Of a DNA stretch of 64,000 bases, positions 25,728 through 37,639 are shown one piece after another. Position 1 is the stretch's first letter; each line of letters opens with the position of its first letter. The DNA is from Liquidambar formosana. Its lineage: Eukaryota > Streptophyta > Magnoliopsida > Saxifragales > Altingiaceae. Made by a program: the position numbers and the translations under genes. The DNA is taken from the NCBI GenBank assembly GCA_039720395.1, contig CM077826.1, forward strand, positions 25,748,430-25,812,429. Direction: 5' to 3'. The notes under the pieces are model-generated. The model saw only the letters and a program-made list of their open reading frames with translations, did no database searches and was not told the origin of the DNA.

Positions 25728-25906
25728 TTTCTGTTTCTCTTTTGTTTTTGTTGTGTTGTTGTTTTGTTTTCATTAGGTGGATGTCTTGTCCTCCTTTTGT
25801 ACTTCTTCTTTTCTATTATTAAGAAAATTTTCTGAGGTTGCTGATCAAAAAAAAAAACAAACAAAACAAAACAAAAAAAAAAAAAAAAAAAATCATGTTA
25901 CTTTAG

Positions 25907-26588
25907 AATCGAGATGTGAACTCAGCATCCAAACTTGGTCGATCAAGTTGATTGGATACTACAATGAAGGTGAACATCTCGGTGTTTTTTATGACTTAAA
26001 AGTCTTTAATTAACCTCATACCTAAAGGTACTCTTGATTCTTCCTTCATTCCCTTCTATTTAGTGTAGTATGTGCTTTATCCTGTGCTTTTACTTGGCTA
26101 TTAACAATCAAGGTTGTTCTTGGATTGGCATGCCTCCTTGAATTCTTGCATGTTTATAACCCACCATATTGGCCATATCTGGTTCGCAATCTAGCTGTGT
26201 CCGTGCGTCGTCTCATATAATGCTGTGATCAGGTTTGTTGTGACATCTTTTTATTTAATATCATTACTATGTTAAATATCATGACATTTTTTCCCTCTCT
26301 TTTCTACAACGTTTTGTACAAATTTTACAATATCTCAGGCTACTTTGATATGTAGGACTATAACCTAAAGTTGTTTGACTTTGGTATGATATCTGGTGGA
26401 ATGTTTCTCGAAGGACAAAACATAAATATCAATTTTCTGCATAAGCACACATATATTTTGATTTTTCCTACTGCTTTACACCTAAGAAGAAGCGCGCTAT
26501 GTCTGTGTTGAACTTGGAAGGGTTCTAGTGGATGAGCCAAACTTTTATTTTTAAATGAATTTTAATATGCTTGTTGTTTTGTAAGATC
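25907..26588. other. intergenic, nothing recognised
   Basis: No coding or repeat feature seen after the LINE. Confidence 0.4.
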
Positions 26589-26604
26589 AATGTATATGAC
26601 GTTG

Positions 26605-26624
26605 AACCAAAAAAAAAAAAAAAA
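26605..26624 (+). mobile_element. poly(A)-only retro-insertion with TSD
   Basis: Only aacc plus about 16 A are inserted between two copies of aatgtatatgaYgttg (26589-26604 and 26625-26640, one mismatch). It has the signature of LINE-driven insertion in which nothing but the tail was copied. Confidence 0.6.
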
Positions 26625-26640
26625 AATGTATATGATGTTG

Positions 26641-27690
26641 TGCCACACTTATATTGACGAGGGATTATTTTATTTTATTTTATTTTTTGGGAGGGAGAGT
26701 GGGCTTTGGATATTCCAAATAAATAAAGTTTAGTTTCAAAAATATTGTGGATGTATAGAAAAAGAAAAAAAATAATCATATTATTTGCTCCAAAACAATA
26801 GAATTTTCATCCTACGGTAGAGTAGGCTCTAAGAGTTGGCCCCACCTTAGCTTTATAGAGTCACTAGAAAATTGAAGTTGAGATGGATGCAGAATCCATC
26901 ATCACCCTTAGGAAATTCACAATGTTCTTTTGCAAGTTGGGGTCCTTAGTTAATAAGAAGCAATCTTCTGTTATTTTGGACTATTTCTCTACATGGCTTT
27001 GGAACTTTCTTATGATTAACTCTGTACAGTTTACAGAAGCCATAAGATTAGACTAGTATTAAAAAATTCAAAGGAAATCCCTAGTATGATAAAACTTCAT
27101 CCAGGAAGTTGAAAACAATCAGTAGCAGATGAATCCTCAATTTGTATTTTAAATATAAAATGTAACCTGACTGTCTAGCATGTAAGATTTAATATTATGA
27201 AACATATGTCTTTGGATGTTTGAACTTCGTAACACCTTACAGAGATGATAGCATGGAGCCACAATAATGAAATCATCATGCTAAGATACGTAGACAGACA
27301 AGAGGCATCATGACATGTCACAAGCCAAAACGTTTTTGATACAACATGACACTTTTGAAGAACTAACATATAAGGATCCTAGGTTTCATTTGCTTGAACT
27401 TGGAAAGTTTTCACTTCGTTAGTTGTTTTTTTCTAAAATGCTTTTAGGAGTGACTAAAAGAAGATACCATGAATACCTGTGAGTACAAGGTTAATTACGC
27501 ACAGTATCCAGTAGCCTTTTAAAATAAAAAAAAAATTAATAAATTTTTAGAAAAGTTCCTTAAGCATTAGGGAAAGTCAAGGAATCCCAACTAGGTTCGC
27601 ACCCCCCAGCCCTCAGCATCATCATATGCTCAAGGCCTTACATATTATTAAATGAAGAAAAATGAATGCAGTAAAAAAAAGACAAAGAAA
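26641..27690. other. intergenic, nothing recognised
   Basis: AT-rich, stops in all frames, no feature supported. Confidence 0.4.
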
Positions 27691-27699
27691 ACTGGTGTA

Positions 27700-29770
27700 G
27701 GTGACTTATAATTATGTCACTATCCAGTTATTAGAACAAGGCCACACTATGCTCTAAACCTGTAATAAGGAAGATAATACTTATCTTTGCATAGAAATGA
27801 GGAAAGCTCTTGTGGTGCAATCCCTACCACCAATGGAAGCTAGCATAATAAATCCCGAGATTTGCACATTTGTCCGCAACGCAATTGCCTTCTCTAAAAA
27901 TATGAGAACATTAAAAGTTTATAGATTTTAAGTAAACTTGTCAATTAAGCCATTGGGTTCTTAAGCTCCAAAGAGGAATATAAGAGGGATTTTGTAGACA
28001 ATGAACAACTGTTGCTGAGTTTGATTCCAACCAATGTTTGTGCTAAATATTATGCCATGCATACTCAATACCAATTAAAGCAGCTAGAAACTCTACATAA
28101 AATGCTATTTGGATCCCCAAGAAGTAAAACCACCTTTAACAAATCCACTGACAAGAACAAAATATTCTTGCTGTCACTGTACGACCCGAATTATCCCACG
28201 CTAAGCCCATCAGTATTGAGTTTAATCCAAGTTGGGGGTGGAGGGTACCAATGAACCGCAATGATGGTGGGACCTTCCTAGGAATACCCTTGATACCAAG
28301 AGAGTGGAGGATGCACAAATCATTTTGCGTATAGGACATAGTTCCTCCACAAATTTTACCAATATCATGCAATAAGGCTTTAATGTGGAGACAAGTACTT
28401 TTAAGAGAAATGGTTTTATCCTCAAACCTTCTAGTATTTCTTGCTTGCCAAATTGTTGAGAATGCAAGCATTATGGCAGAGACCCATAAGTCAAATACTT
28501 GTATGCTCACTAGCCTGATTCATCATGGTAGACCAAAATTCCATAATTGAGGGAGAAACCCAATGGTATTGAATATGAAACACATAAAAAATCCACTGCC
28601 AAATCAACCTAGCATATTCACAATGCAAAAACAAGTGATCAGGGTTCTCTATATGGCTTGGCATTTTGCATAAGCTACAACAAGAAGCCATGTTGATTCC
28701 TTTTTTTTGGAGTTGATCATCTGTTGGAATTTTATTACGTATTAACCTCCAAACCATCGATGAAACTCTTGGAGGAATGAAATTCTTCCAAAGATGGTTT
28801 TCCCAATCAACAGACAGGGAGGGCAGAATGAAATAAATATAGGCATCTGAAAAAGATAGAAAGTTGACCAGTGGAACTATAAGGCCAAATGAGAACATCA
28901 TTTAAGTCATAAAAAGGCAAATGAAGTTGCAAAATATCTATTGATATATAGTGGGAAAGACAGAATAGAAGGGGTCAGGAATACACCAAGCATAATCTTT
29001 AATCAAACATTGAATAAGGCAACAGCAAATGATTAGCCATGTAATTAGAAATATGCAACTTCTGAATAAGGGGCTCCCCTAACCAATTGTCATGCCAAAG
29101 ATCAACCAAACAACCATTGCCAACTATCCATTGTGTATAGAGAGCAATATTTGAAAGAATTAGCTTCAAACCATGCCATATAGACGAGATTTTATAAGGA
29201 AAATGCTTAGAACCCAAAGAAAGCTTGAATCTGAGCTTAATGAATTTGCTCCACGTACTCATTATTCTGTTGAAAGATATCCCAACGCAATTTCATCAAG
29301 GTGGCTTTATTAAGTGCAGCTAGATTTCATACCCCCAAACTGCCACTAGCTTTTGAAGAGCAAACTTGATGCCAAGCAACTGTTATTAGTTTTTTTAGAT
29401 TCAATATTACCAGTCCATATGAAATTCCTGACCCACCATTGGACCTACTTAATTAGAAAAGAGAAGAAGGCCAAACATAAATCATAGAAGAATGAAGCAA
29501 CATTGAGTAAATAACATATTTGATTAACTCTACCCTTCTTGCAAGAGATTGTGCTTTCCCATTCCAATTCATTAATTTATTTTTTGTCTTATCACTGATA
29601 ATCTGAAGATGACTCCTCTTCGGCTTGCCTTCAAAGAGTGGCACACCCAAATAAATGAAAGGAATAGAGCCTTCAGGGATATTTAAAATATAGTGAATGA
29701 CTTGCTTTCTATGAAGAGCCCCTATTACCATAGATAATTCTAAGAATAAGATTGGGAGAAACATCATGAT
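27700..29770 (-). mobile_element. 5'-truncated L1 LINE of the RNase H-bearing type
   Basis: On the minus strand the remnant opens inside the reverse transcriptase C-terminal half (29767-29453: PFIYLGVPLFEGKPK, then RRVELIKYVIYSML). It continues through the region between RT and zinc finger (29262-28999), a zf-RVT domain (28901-28491: FIPPRVSSMVWRLI, CCSLCK, HLFLHCEYARLIW), and then an RNase H domain (about 28260-27790: IKLNTDG at its start and HIFREGNCVAD near its end). RNase H at the C-terminus marks a plant L1 lineage distinct from the plus-strand LINE at 19-26 kb. Stops and frameshifts are frequent. No TSD or poly(A) was located, so the edges are approximate. Confidence 0.8.
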
Positions 29771-30189
29771 ATTCTACACAAATAAAAGGGTTTAATATTT
29801 AGTAACCAAAACAATAAAGAATCAACAAGTATATATTATTATCCACGAAACAAGGAAAAAAAAGAAAAGAAAAAGAAGCAAGCAATCTACATATTAAAAA
29901 GTTTTGTGTAGAGGTCCTAGAGGATCAAAATAGTGTAAAATTCTCTAAAATTATAAATAAATAAATAAAATAAAATAAGTGCTTCGAGGAGAAAAATACC
30001 CTAACAATCTACAAATAGAAAGGTGTATGATTCGAAAACAAAATAATTCCAATCAACAAATAAAAAGGTTTATTGTTCAAGATGCAAATGGTGTGACAAT
30101 CTACAATTAAAATAAAATGGTCTATTGTTCAAGGACCAAAACTATCTGCTAATCTATGAGTAAGAAGAACTTATACCATTTGAAAAACA

Positions 30190-31885
30190 TTATGGGGTAA
30201 ATGGAATTTTTTAAAGCCTAATTGAAATGATTGCAAAATTTAATCTAGTTATATAGGGACACTTTCGACAGTATTGAGAAAAATGAAATTCATTACCATT
30301 ATCTTGGTCACAAAATCCAAAATGAATTGATTAAAATGTTGGCAGGTGAGATCAAAAGTACAATCATTAAAAAAATCAATGAAGCAAAATATTTTTCAAT
30401 TATACTTGATTGTACCCCTGATATTAGTCATGAAGAACAAATGTCTCTTATAATACGATGTGTTGATGTTTCAACAAGAACAGTCAAAGTGGAAGAATTC
30501 TTTTAAAAATTTTTAAAGGTGGATAATACATCAGGGAGGGACTTTTTGGTGAACTTGAAATAGTATTGAACACTCTAAATCTTGATATTAATGATGTAAG
30601 AGGGCAAGGATATGACAATGGCTCTAATATGAAAGGGAAAAACAAAAGTGTGCAGAAAAGACTACTCGAAAAAAAATCCTAGAACATTTTACACGCCATG
30701 TGATTGTCATAGTCTTAACCTTGTGCTTTGTGACATGGCCAAATCTTGTTCTAAAGCTTTATCTTTTTTTGGAGTGATACAACTGTACATATGTATTGTT
30801 TTCATCTTCTACAAAGCAATGGAAAGTTTTAAAAGATTATGTTAAAGAAGGTCTCACACTTAAGCCATTGTCACAAACACGTTGAGATAGTCGCATTGAT
30901 AGTGTTAAAGCAATAAGATACTAAGCTCCACAAATAAGAGATGCTTTAGAGCACTTGGCAAATACTACTACTAAAGATGCCAACATAAAGAGTAGTGCTG
31001 AGTCTCTAGCAATACATGAATTTGAGAATTTTGAGTTCTTGCTTGGCATGATTATTTGGCATAATATATTGTCAGCTGTTAATACTGTTAGCAAGACTTT
31101 TCAAACTGAAGACATGCATATTGATGTTGCCCTAAATCAATTAAAAGGACTTACAACCTTTTTTGAAAAGTACAGGAAACAGGATTTGAGGAAGCAATGG
31201 AAGAAGCTACACAACTTGTGGCTACAATGAAAATTGAACCTGTATTTCCACAAAAACAGGCCATTCAAAGAGAGAAACAATTTGATGAGAATGCTAGTGA
31301 AGAGGTAGCACAGTCAGCTGAAGAATCATTTCGGGTTAATTACATCATATATTTAATAGATCAAGTTCTTTCCTCACTTAGTAGTAGATTTGAACAATTT
31401 GATGAATATGAATCAACCTTTGGGTTCTTGTTTGATTTGAAGAAGTTAAATTCTAACTATGATAAATGTTTGAAGACTTCTTGTGTCAAGCTTGAAGAAG
31501 TATTGAAACATAATAAAGTTTCTAATATTGATGGGAATGGTTTATATTTAGAATTGAAGGTCTATCTTGAAAGAAGGTTTACCAAAAGAAATAAAAAGGC
31601 CAATTGAAGCACTTAATCATTTGAAAGTAATGGATAGTTGTTTCCTAAATGCGTGGATTGCTTATAGAGTATTGTTGACCATACTAGTTACAATTGCCTC
31701 CGCAGAAAAGCTTTTCAAAGTTGAAGTTGATCAAATCTTACCTTCAGTCAAGCATGTCACAAGAACGATTGTCTGGGTTAGCTATGTTATCCATTGAAAA
31801 GGATATGGTAAACCAACTTGACTTTACAAATTTGATTGGTAATTTTGCAACTCAAAAAGCAAGAAGATGTAATATTATGTGATAC
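30190..31885 (+). pseudogene. hAT-type transposase, ZMYM1/TTF-zinc-finger-hAT class, broken
   Basis: hAT transposases cut and paste DNA; this subgroup is often annotated in plants as zinc finger MYM-type protein 1-like. The catalytic region is recognisable: [19 protein letters not shown] near 30395, VRGQGYDNGSNMKGK near 30598, and FYTPCDCHSLNLVLCDMAKS near 30690. The C-terminal dimerisation domain follows at about 31670-31830 (ILVTIASAEK, then FSKLKLIKSYLQS). The N-terminal TTF zinc finger is missing. The frame is split by several frameshifts and stops (for example near 30505, 30780, 30885, 31230 and 31600), so it is a pseudogene. It ends near TGA 31880. Confidence 0.82.
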
Positions 31886-32159
31886 TTTGTTGTATTTGGT
31901 TCTTTTTTTTTTTTTTTTTTTTAATATTATAATTTTAGATTTTGTTGTGTATTTTTCTTATTGTAACAATGAATTTTGCTAAGGTTTGAAGCAAGAAAGC
32001 ATGAATTATATATTTTGAAATTCTTGTAATGATTTTTTTGTTATCTTATTATATAGGCAAACAAAATTTGAGGTGATACTAGAACAGAAAAAAAAAATTG
32101 TGTGTACTTAGATATATATATATATATATTTTTTTTTGTTGGTTGTGTGAATATGTATA

Positions 32160-32224
32160 GCCGTATAGGGGGCCTCATTTTAGGGGGTTCACTTAGGGCC
32201 TTTGAAAGCTCAAGACCGGCCTTG
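32160..32224 (+). mobile_element. 3' terminal remnant of the hAT element
   Basis: The stretch ggggcctcatttt ... tcaagaccggccttg has the look of the 3' end of this hAT group; its complement, caaggccggtcttgag, is a CA-starting terminal repeat. The matching left terminus was not found, probably lost with the 5' part. Confidence 0.4.
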
Positions 32225-32389
32225 AATACAATCCACAAACAAACTCTTCCAAAAGCTTGCTTCGATTGATTAAGACTCACCCCAAGTTTGAAGATAAAGG
32301 AGAATAACGCTTGATTAATTAGACATGACGAATCAAGAAGGTTGAAGACGATGGAGAACCAATCTTTCCATTGATGAGAAGCAAACTAC

Positions 32390-32397
32390 TCCTTCTT

Positions 32398-32427
<30 letters not shown>
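32390..32427. repeat. (CTT)n microsatellite
   Basis: About eleven CTT units followed by T-rich sequence. Confidence 0.9.
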
Positions 32428-32428
<1 letters not shown>

Positions 32429-32429
32429 T

Positions 32430-33408
32430 TTTTATTTTTATTTTATTTATTTATTAATTTTTTTTTTTATCAATGGAGAAGCAAGCTTCTTAATGGTGAA
32501 AGTGTTGCTCACAAGAAATTCGAAAATCAAAATTCCATCAAATCTGTTCGGATAGAAATATGAGAATTCAAAACCCAATCAAATTTGTTAAGCCATAAAC
32601 CCATGAAAGGAAATCCCCCATCCCAAAAAGGGTAAAAAATAATAATCTGTTAAAAAAGGTAGGAAATTCACTAAAAAAGGTAAGGTATAAATAAATAAGG
32701 CTAATGTGGGAATTTTTTAAAATGATTTTATTATGACTAATAAAAATACTAATAAATGGGGTTAAGGAGTTGAAAATTCTTATGATGGGGTTATTGTTAA
32801 CAGCCAGTCTCCTATTAGGGGTAATTACTAATTTTCCCAATAATGTACGTATTTAGTATATACTCACACACTGATGCTCTAGAAAATCCAAAGTACCTGA
32901 TTCTACTTAGGGTTTAATCCTCCCCCTTCCCACTTTTTTTAACCAAGTTTTCTTTACTGTAATGAAAGCACAGGAGATAAAATCTGACCTTATTAAGAGA
33001 ATTGTTCTCATGGGAGTAGGACCATGGTCATTTGGCTATTCCTCGCTTTCATATGCTATGAGAGGGGCCCCATCTGTTTTGTCATAAGCTTTCCTCGTTC
33101 TTCTCCTTTTTTTTTTTTTTTTTTTTTTTTCCTAATATTACTAATTTTTGGAAAGTAATTCAATACACTTGACACATCATCATTTTTATCGTGTTAAATT
33201 CGTCATATCAGAAAAATTCAGGGAGAAAAATTTAACATTGGGGCAATGTCCCCTCCTAAGTCCTAACCCCATTCCTAATAGTAATTACTGCATCCCAAGA
33301 TCGCCTCATGAAATTTTTTCAAAACATACAATTTAGATTATGAAACCACTCACAGTTTGAGAATTTGGCTAGGGTTTAACAAAACATTCTTTATATAGTG
33401 AAGGACAT
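32430..33408. other. intergenic, nothing recognised
   Basis: T-rich, with a poly(T) run of about 22 at 33108-33131. No gene is seen. Confidence 0.4.
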
Positions 33409-33424
33409 GATTATATTATCATTA

Positions 33425-33560
33425 TTTTTTATTTTACTTTATTTTTTTTGCCAAACGATAGGAGAATACACTCACACCTACGCGGAGTCGAAACCAAGAC
33501 CTCCGCAAACCCACACCCTTATTAGCTTGGGACATGCTATTAGACTCAAGGGCTATTGGC
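33425..33560 (-). mobile_element. tRNA-derived SINE with TSD
   Basis: Read on the minus strand it contains a good pol III B box, GTTTCGACTCC, and ends in an A-rich tail (T-rich 33425-33451 on the plus strand). The flanks gattatattatcattattt (from 33409) and gattatattatctttattt (from 33561) are a 19-base TSD with one mismatch. Confidence 0.7.
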
Positions 33561-33579
33561 GATTATATTATCTTTATTT

Positions 33580-34285
33580 GGAAGGGGTATAAAAGATAAA
33601 TACTAAGGTATCTAATTGTGCGCAGGTTTGGGATGGGTTTAAAAAAGGGGGAAAAAAAATTCCCAAGTCCATCTCAAATCTGATCAAGTTTTCAAAAACA
33701 TTCCCAAACCCACCCATTCCGTTAACTAATGTTTCAACACAGTCCCAATAGAAGTGGAACAGAACGGGGTGTTGGACAATCTCGCCCCATTGTTATCTTT
33801 GGTGCACATGCGCATGTTAAAGTTGATGAAATTTTTTGGTAAAATATTGTTAAATGAAAGAGAACATTAGAACTTAATCCGTGTGAGTGAATCAATTCAT
33901 ATGATGCCCACATAGTATGAACAGTTCAAATTTCAATGGACTGTCCTATCATAATGAAGAGAATCCTTATTCGAATTTATGACCATGTCCATCCCCTCTA
34001 AGCACATTTGTTTTGTCATATGTTCAAAATACACCATTTTCACTAACATTTAAATTTAGACATACTCATTTGATAATGAAAAATATTTGAAATTAAAGGA
34101 TAATCATCTTTCTTCGGTTGTTCTCTACCTTTGATGTTTTATATATATTACAAAAAATAATTGTCTGAAAGGATCCATTTTGAAATGGAAGGATGAAGCT
34201 CATGAAACCGGCTCTTTCTCCAATTAGTATGTCAATGCTATAATTTGGCATGACGGCAAAAAGGCACTCTCCAATTTATGCCATA
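33580..34285. other. intergenic, nothing recognised
   Basis: No supported feature. Confidence 0.4.
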
Positions 34286-34289
34286 TGAT

Positions 34290-34552
34290 GGAGTTCGGAT
34301 TCGTTGCTGTGCTTCAAGAGCACAACATAGTACTGTGGTGGTTGAGATCGGGACACATGGTAAAAGGACATCCAACGGCTAAGGTGAAAAATAGCCGCTA
34401 GTGCTCAATGCCCCACAAAGTATGGATTTTTCACCTCAACAGTTGGATATCCTTCTTTTGCCATGTATCTTGATCTCACCCCTCACCCGTCATAGCACCA
34501 TGCTGTGCTACTAAAGTACAACAACGAATCCGGACTACCAGACTCCATATAA
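34290..34552. mobile_element. foldback MITE
   Basis: The left arm starts ggagttcggattcgttgctg; the right arm reversed starts ggagtctggtagtccggatt and continues cgttgttgtact. The arms of roughly 110 bases pair through most of their length (for example gagatcgggacacatggtaaaag against gagatcaagatacatggcaaaag). The flanks atatgat and atataat may be a 7-8 base TSD. Noncoding. Confidence 0.6.
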
Positions 34553-34559
34553 TGTGCTA

Positions 34560-37349
34560 TACTTTAGCAATGCCAAAAGTAGTACTACTATGGCCCACAA
34601 TATGGCATTTGCTAGATATGCCAAATGAATGAAATACTATTAAATCTTCATAAAAAAAACAAATGCAACGTGATCGAGTCTGAAATGAATAAAATAGTTT
34701 TGACTTCATCACAACTAGCAAATCGTAGTCGTGTTGTTTTAGCATTTTTGGCATATGGAATGGGTACGCCAATACATAGCATTTTGGCACATTTGTAAGC
34801 CAAATTAAAGCATTAGCATGGCAAATTTGGCACGTACCACTAGAGAGGTCTAAGATGCACGTTATCAGTTTCGCTCTATCCACTACCCAAAAAGAGATCG
34901 AAAAACAATTCCCATAGTTTCACATCTACTCTTCTCGATCTCCTTTCAAGTCGTGCATTTGTATTTTTAACTCAATTTTACACTTGTAGCTGTATTCATT
35001 CTCGTTTAACCTTTCAAAATAATTGTATTGACAAACAACAATAGGACCAACAGCATCGCATCAGTTGATCAACCTGTTCTACTTAAAATAAGTGGGAAGC
35101 TAGGAAGAAAATCCATGCATAGATGAGTTGCAGTATAACATTATGGGTCTCCCATATTAGTAGAAAAGCCTGTAATTCTGCTTTCTTTCTTTTTTTGGTT
35201 GAGTTAATTCTGCTTCTCCTGGGCTCCATAGCTTAAAATATGAGTACGAAATTAAAAAATCGTCAAACTAAAAAGATAAAGTTTTCCACCCTGATAGAAG
35301 TCTAATCGAGTAGCTGCAAAGTCGGCTTCCTGTGGATTAATCATTGTGATAATGAAGCATCTGCTTGACGCCTAGAGTGTCAGCATGAAGCTGAACACGT
35401 AGCTTCAGTAAATACTTCACACAACTTGCTGCATCACTGGGCGCCTTGAAGGATGATATTCGATCTACACATTGCATTGCCAGCTTTGTAATTTTAGGTC
35501 CATCACTAGAATAAAAACCTGGTTCTGCCTCCTAACTTTTTTGTACCAATGAAAACTTCGATGGGTCAATGCTTAAGATTGACTTGTTTAGTTTGTACTC
35601 CTCCGGGACCAGACAGACATAAGCAAAAGGAATATCAGACACTGTCTTCTTCGGTATAGATTCTTTTGGCTATTAAACCTAGAAAATACAACACCAAATC
35701 CAAAAACATTGGTTTTTTATGCCCATGTAATTGTGTCAAAGGATTCTCAAACTAGCTTATTCATTTCACAATAGGACAGCCAAAATGATGCAGAATTGCC
35801 AGAACAGAAGCAAATGTTACAGCTCTCATTTTACATTTTGACTTGAAAATGTTGAATCACTACAAAGATAAGTGAACACATATAATATACAAGACAAAAA
35901 GAAGAATAATCTTGGGGAGGCAAGGACATGATTTCCTATATTGTCACCCTCTAACATCCAAAGCGTTTGCAATCAGTTGCCTATCTTTAATATAGAATGA
36001 TCATTTTCCACAGTCCTGTGCTCAGGGCTTCATGGGAGTAGCATGTACTCAAGGAATTTAATAATTAAAAGTAGGCTCATCAGATACAATCCAACATTCC
36101 AACTGCATGAAGGTGGTTCCTATAACACTGGTGGTTATAGCAATAATATTATGTTCCCCCCCTTTTAAACAACGCCTCATCATATAGACTTGTTAAAATG
36201 TCCATTCAATTTTTCACTGTTTTCCACTTTATATAAATTTCTAAATCTAATCATGGTTGCACAATTATCTCGGTTGGTGCTAACTAATGGTATCATTGGG
36301 ATGTGATTGATTCCCCAAAACTAAGCTCTCCCTTTATATCTTCTTTATTGACTTGATCATCGTAGGGTCTTTGGTTGGTTCCTTGACCATTTTTCTATTC
36401 CTTCAGGTTTTTTGATATTTAGCCTCTAGTCGACCACATCACCACCCAGGTCATGCACCATTTCCCTTAGGCCTGAAGCTTCACCATATACGTAGGCAAC
36501 ACCCCTCATGCTTTATCTTTTAGACGACTGAAGGCCTCTATGAGTGGTGATGTATTAGTTGTCCAGATTTTCCCTTATTTGCGCTTGGAGTAAATAAGTA
36601 GTCGTTCAGGGTTGGAAGGAGTTCAACGGTGTACCCTCATTCTACCTTCTTCACTAAGAATGATCTAACCTCTTTTATCTTTCCAGCTTTTGGGAAAGTT
36701 CATGGAATTTGAGATCTTTTCCGCCCTAACATGTCAACATGTTGATGTAGCATTAATTATTAGGTTACGTACGTTGCCACATCATATGATCTACATAATT
36801 TGGTTGGAAGCTTGTTTCGGCTCGCAGCACTCAATGACAAATACAAGTATGTGTCATATAGGATCAAGAGCTAGTGTGTCACATTACTTGCCCTAATCCA
36901 AGTGCAATCCAAGGATTAGGCTAGGAAAAAAAAATTCAGCTCGGACAACTCGATTTTGGGGTTGCAATCCTATTACAAGGTCACTTCACCTCGTTTGGGT
37001 TGGGATAAGCGTACGTAAGATTCAATTAAATTTTCTCACATACCAATAAAATAATTCAAGATACACTACCTGGTAAGTCTTATTTAGTGTAGAAGAAAAA
37101 CTACAAAAAGAGATTTTTGAACATATAATGGACATACCTTTTACACTTTTTCAAAACATTTTCTAATGAATTATGAATTATATGACCTTCTTTTTTTGGG
37201 TAAATATCAAAAGCATCGTACAACCTTCAACCATATCTAGCGAGATAGTTCCTTTACTAACCCAATTTTTAAAAAGATGTAAAGTGGATAGTTGAACTCT
37301 AAATCTTCCCCTTCATCAATAAAGAAAATACGAATTATCTAACTTACAA
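34560..37349. other. intergenic, nothing recognised
   Basis: No gene, RNA or clear repeat was supported. A minus-strand frame of 108 codons starting at 34883 has no recognisable similarity and no gene context. Confidence 0.35.
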
Positions 37350-37485
37350 GACCGGTGATCATTAATACACCATTATAACTATCGAAAGATTTAAATAACT
37401 TAAAATTATATATATATATATAGACCGGTGATAATTAATACACCATTATAACTGTTGAAAGATTTGAATAACTTAAAATTATATA

Positions 37486-37523
<38 letters not shown>
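37350..37523. repeat. 73-bp tandem duplication ending in a (TA)n run
   Basis: gaccggtgat(c/a)attaatacacc begins at 37350 and again at 37423; each copy ends in a TA microsatellite, the second expanded to about 50 bases. Confidence 0.75.
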
Positions 37524-37525
<2 letters not shown>

Positions 37526-37639
37526 TTAGTAGGGTTAGGCTACAAAAAATTGTGGCATCTTCTATTTTAGTATTATTATTATTTTTTTATCTATAACCAT
37601 TAAACAAGAGAAGGTTTTGTGTGCAATTTTTGCTCCAAA

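Larger units (their letters stand above)
19223..25889 (+). mobile_element. full-length L1-type LINE retrotransposon (inactive)
   Basis: A 17-base target-site duplication, aaatcatgttactttag, lies at 19206-19222 and (16 of 17, after the A run) at 25890-25906. Between them are a short 5' leader, ORF1, ORF2 and a 3' poly(A) tract (about 25848-25889), the complete order of a plant L1. LINEs copy themselves by nicking the target with the ORF2 endonuclease and reverse transcribing in place. Both ORFs carry many stops and frameshifts, so this copy is dead. The length of 6.67 kb fits a full-length plant L1. It reads on the plus strand, away from the RNase H-bearing L1 further right. Confidence 0.92.

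Noticed and set aside
37468..37523. Alternative Helitron 5' end at a TC inside the (TA)n run
   Set aside because: The TC lies in a microsatellite that also belongs to a 73-bp tandem repeat starting outside, so it is more likely chance than a terminus.
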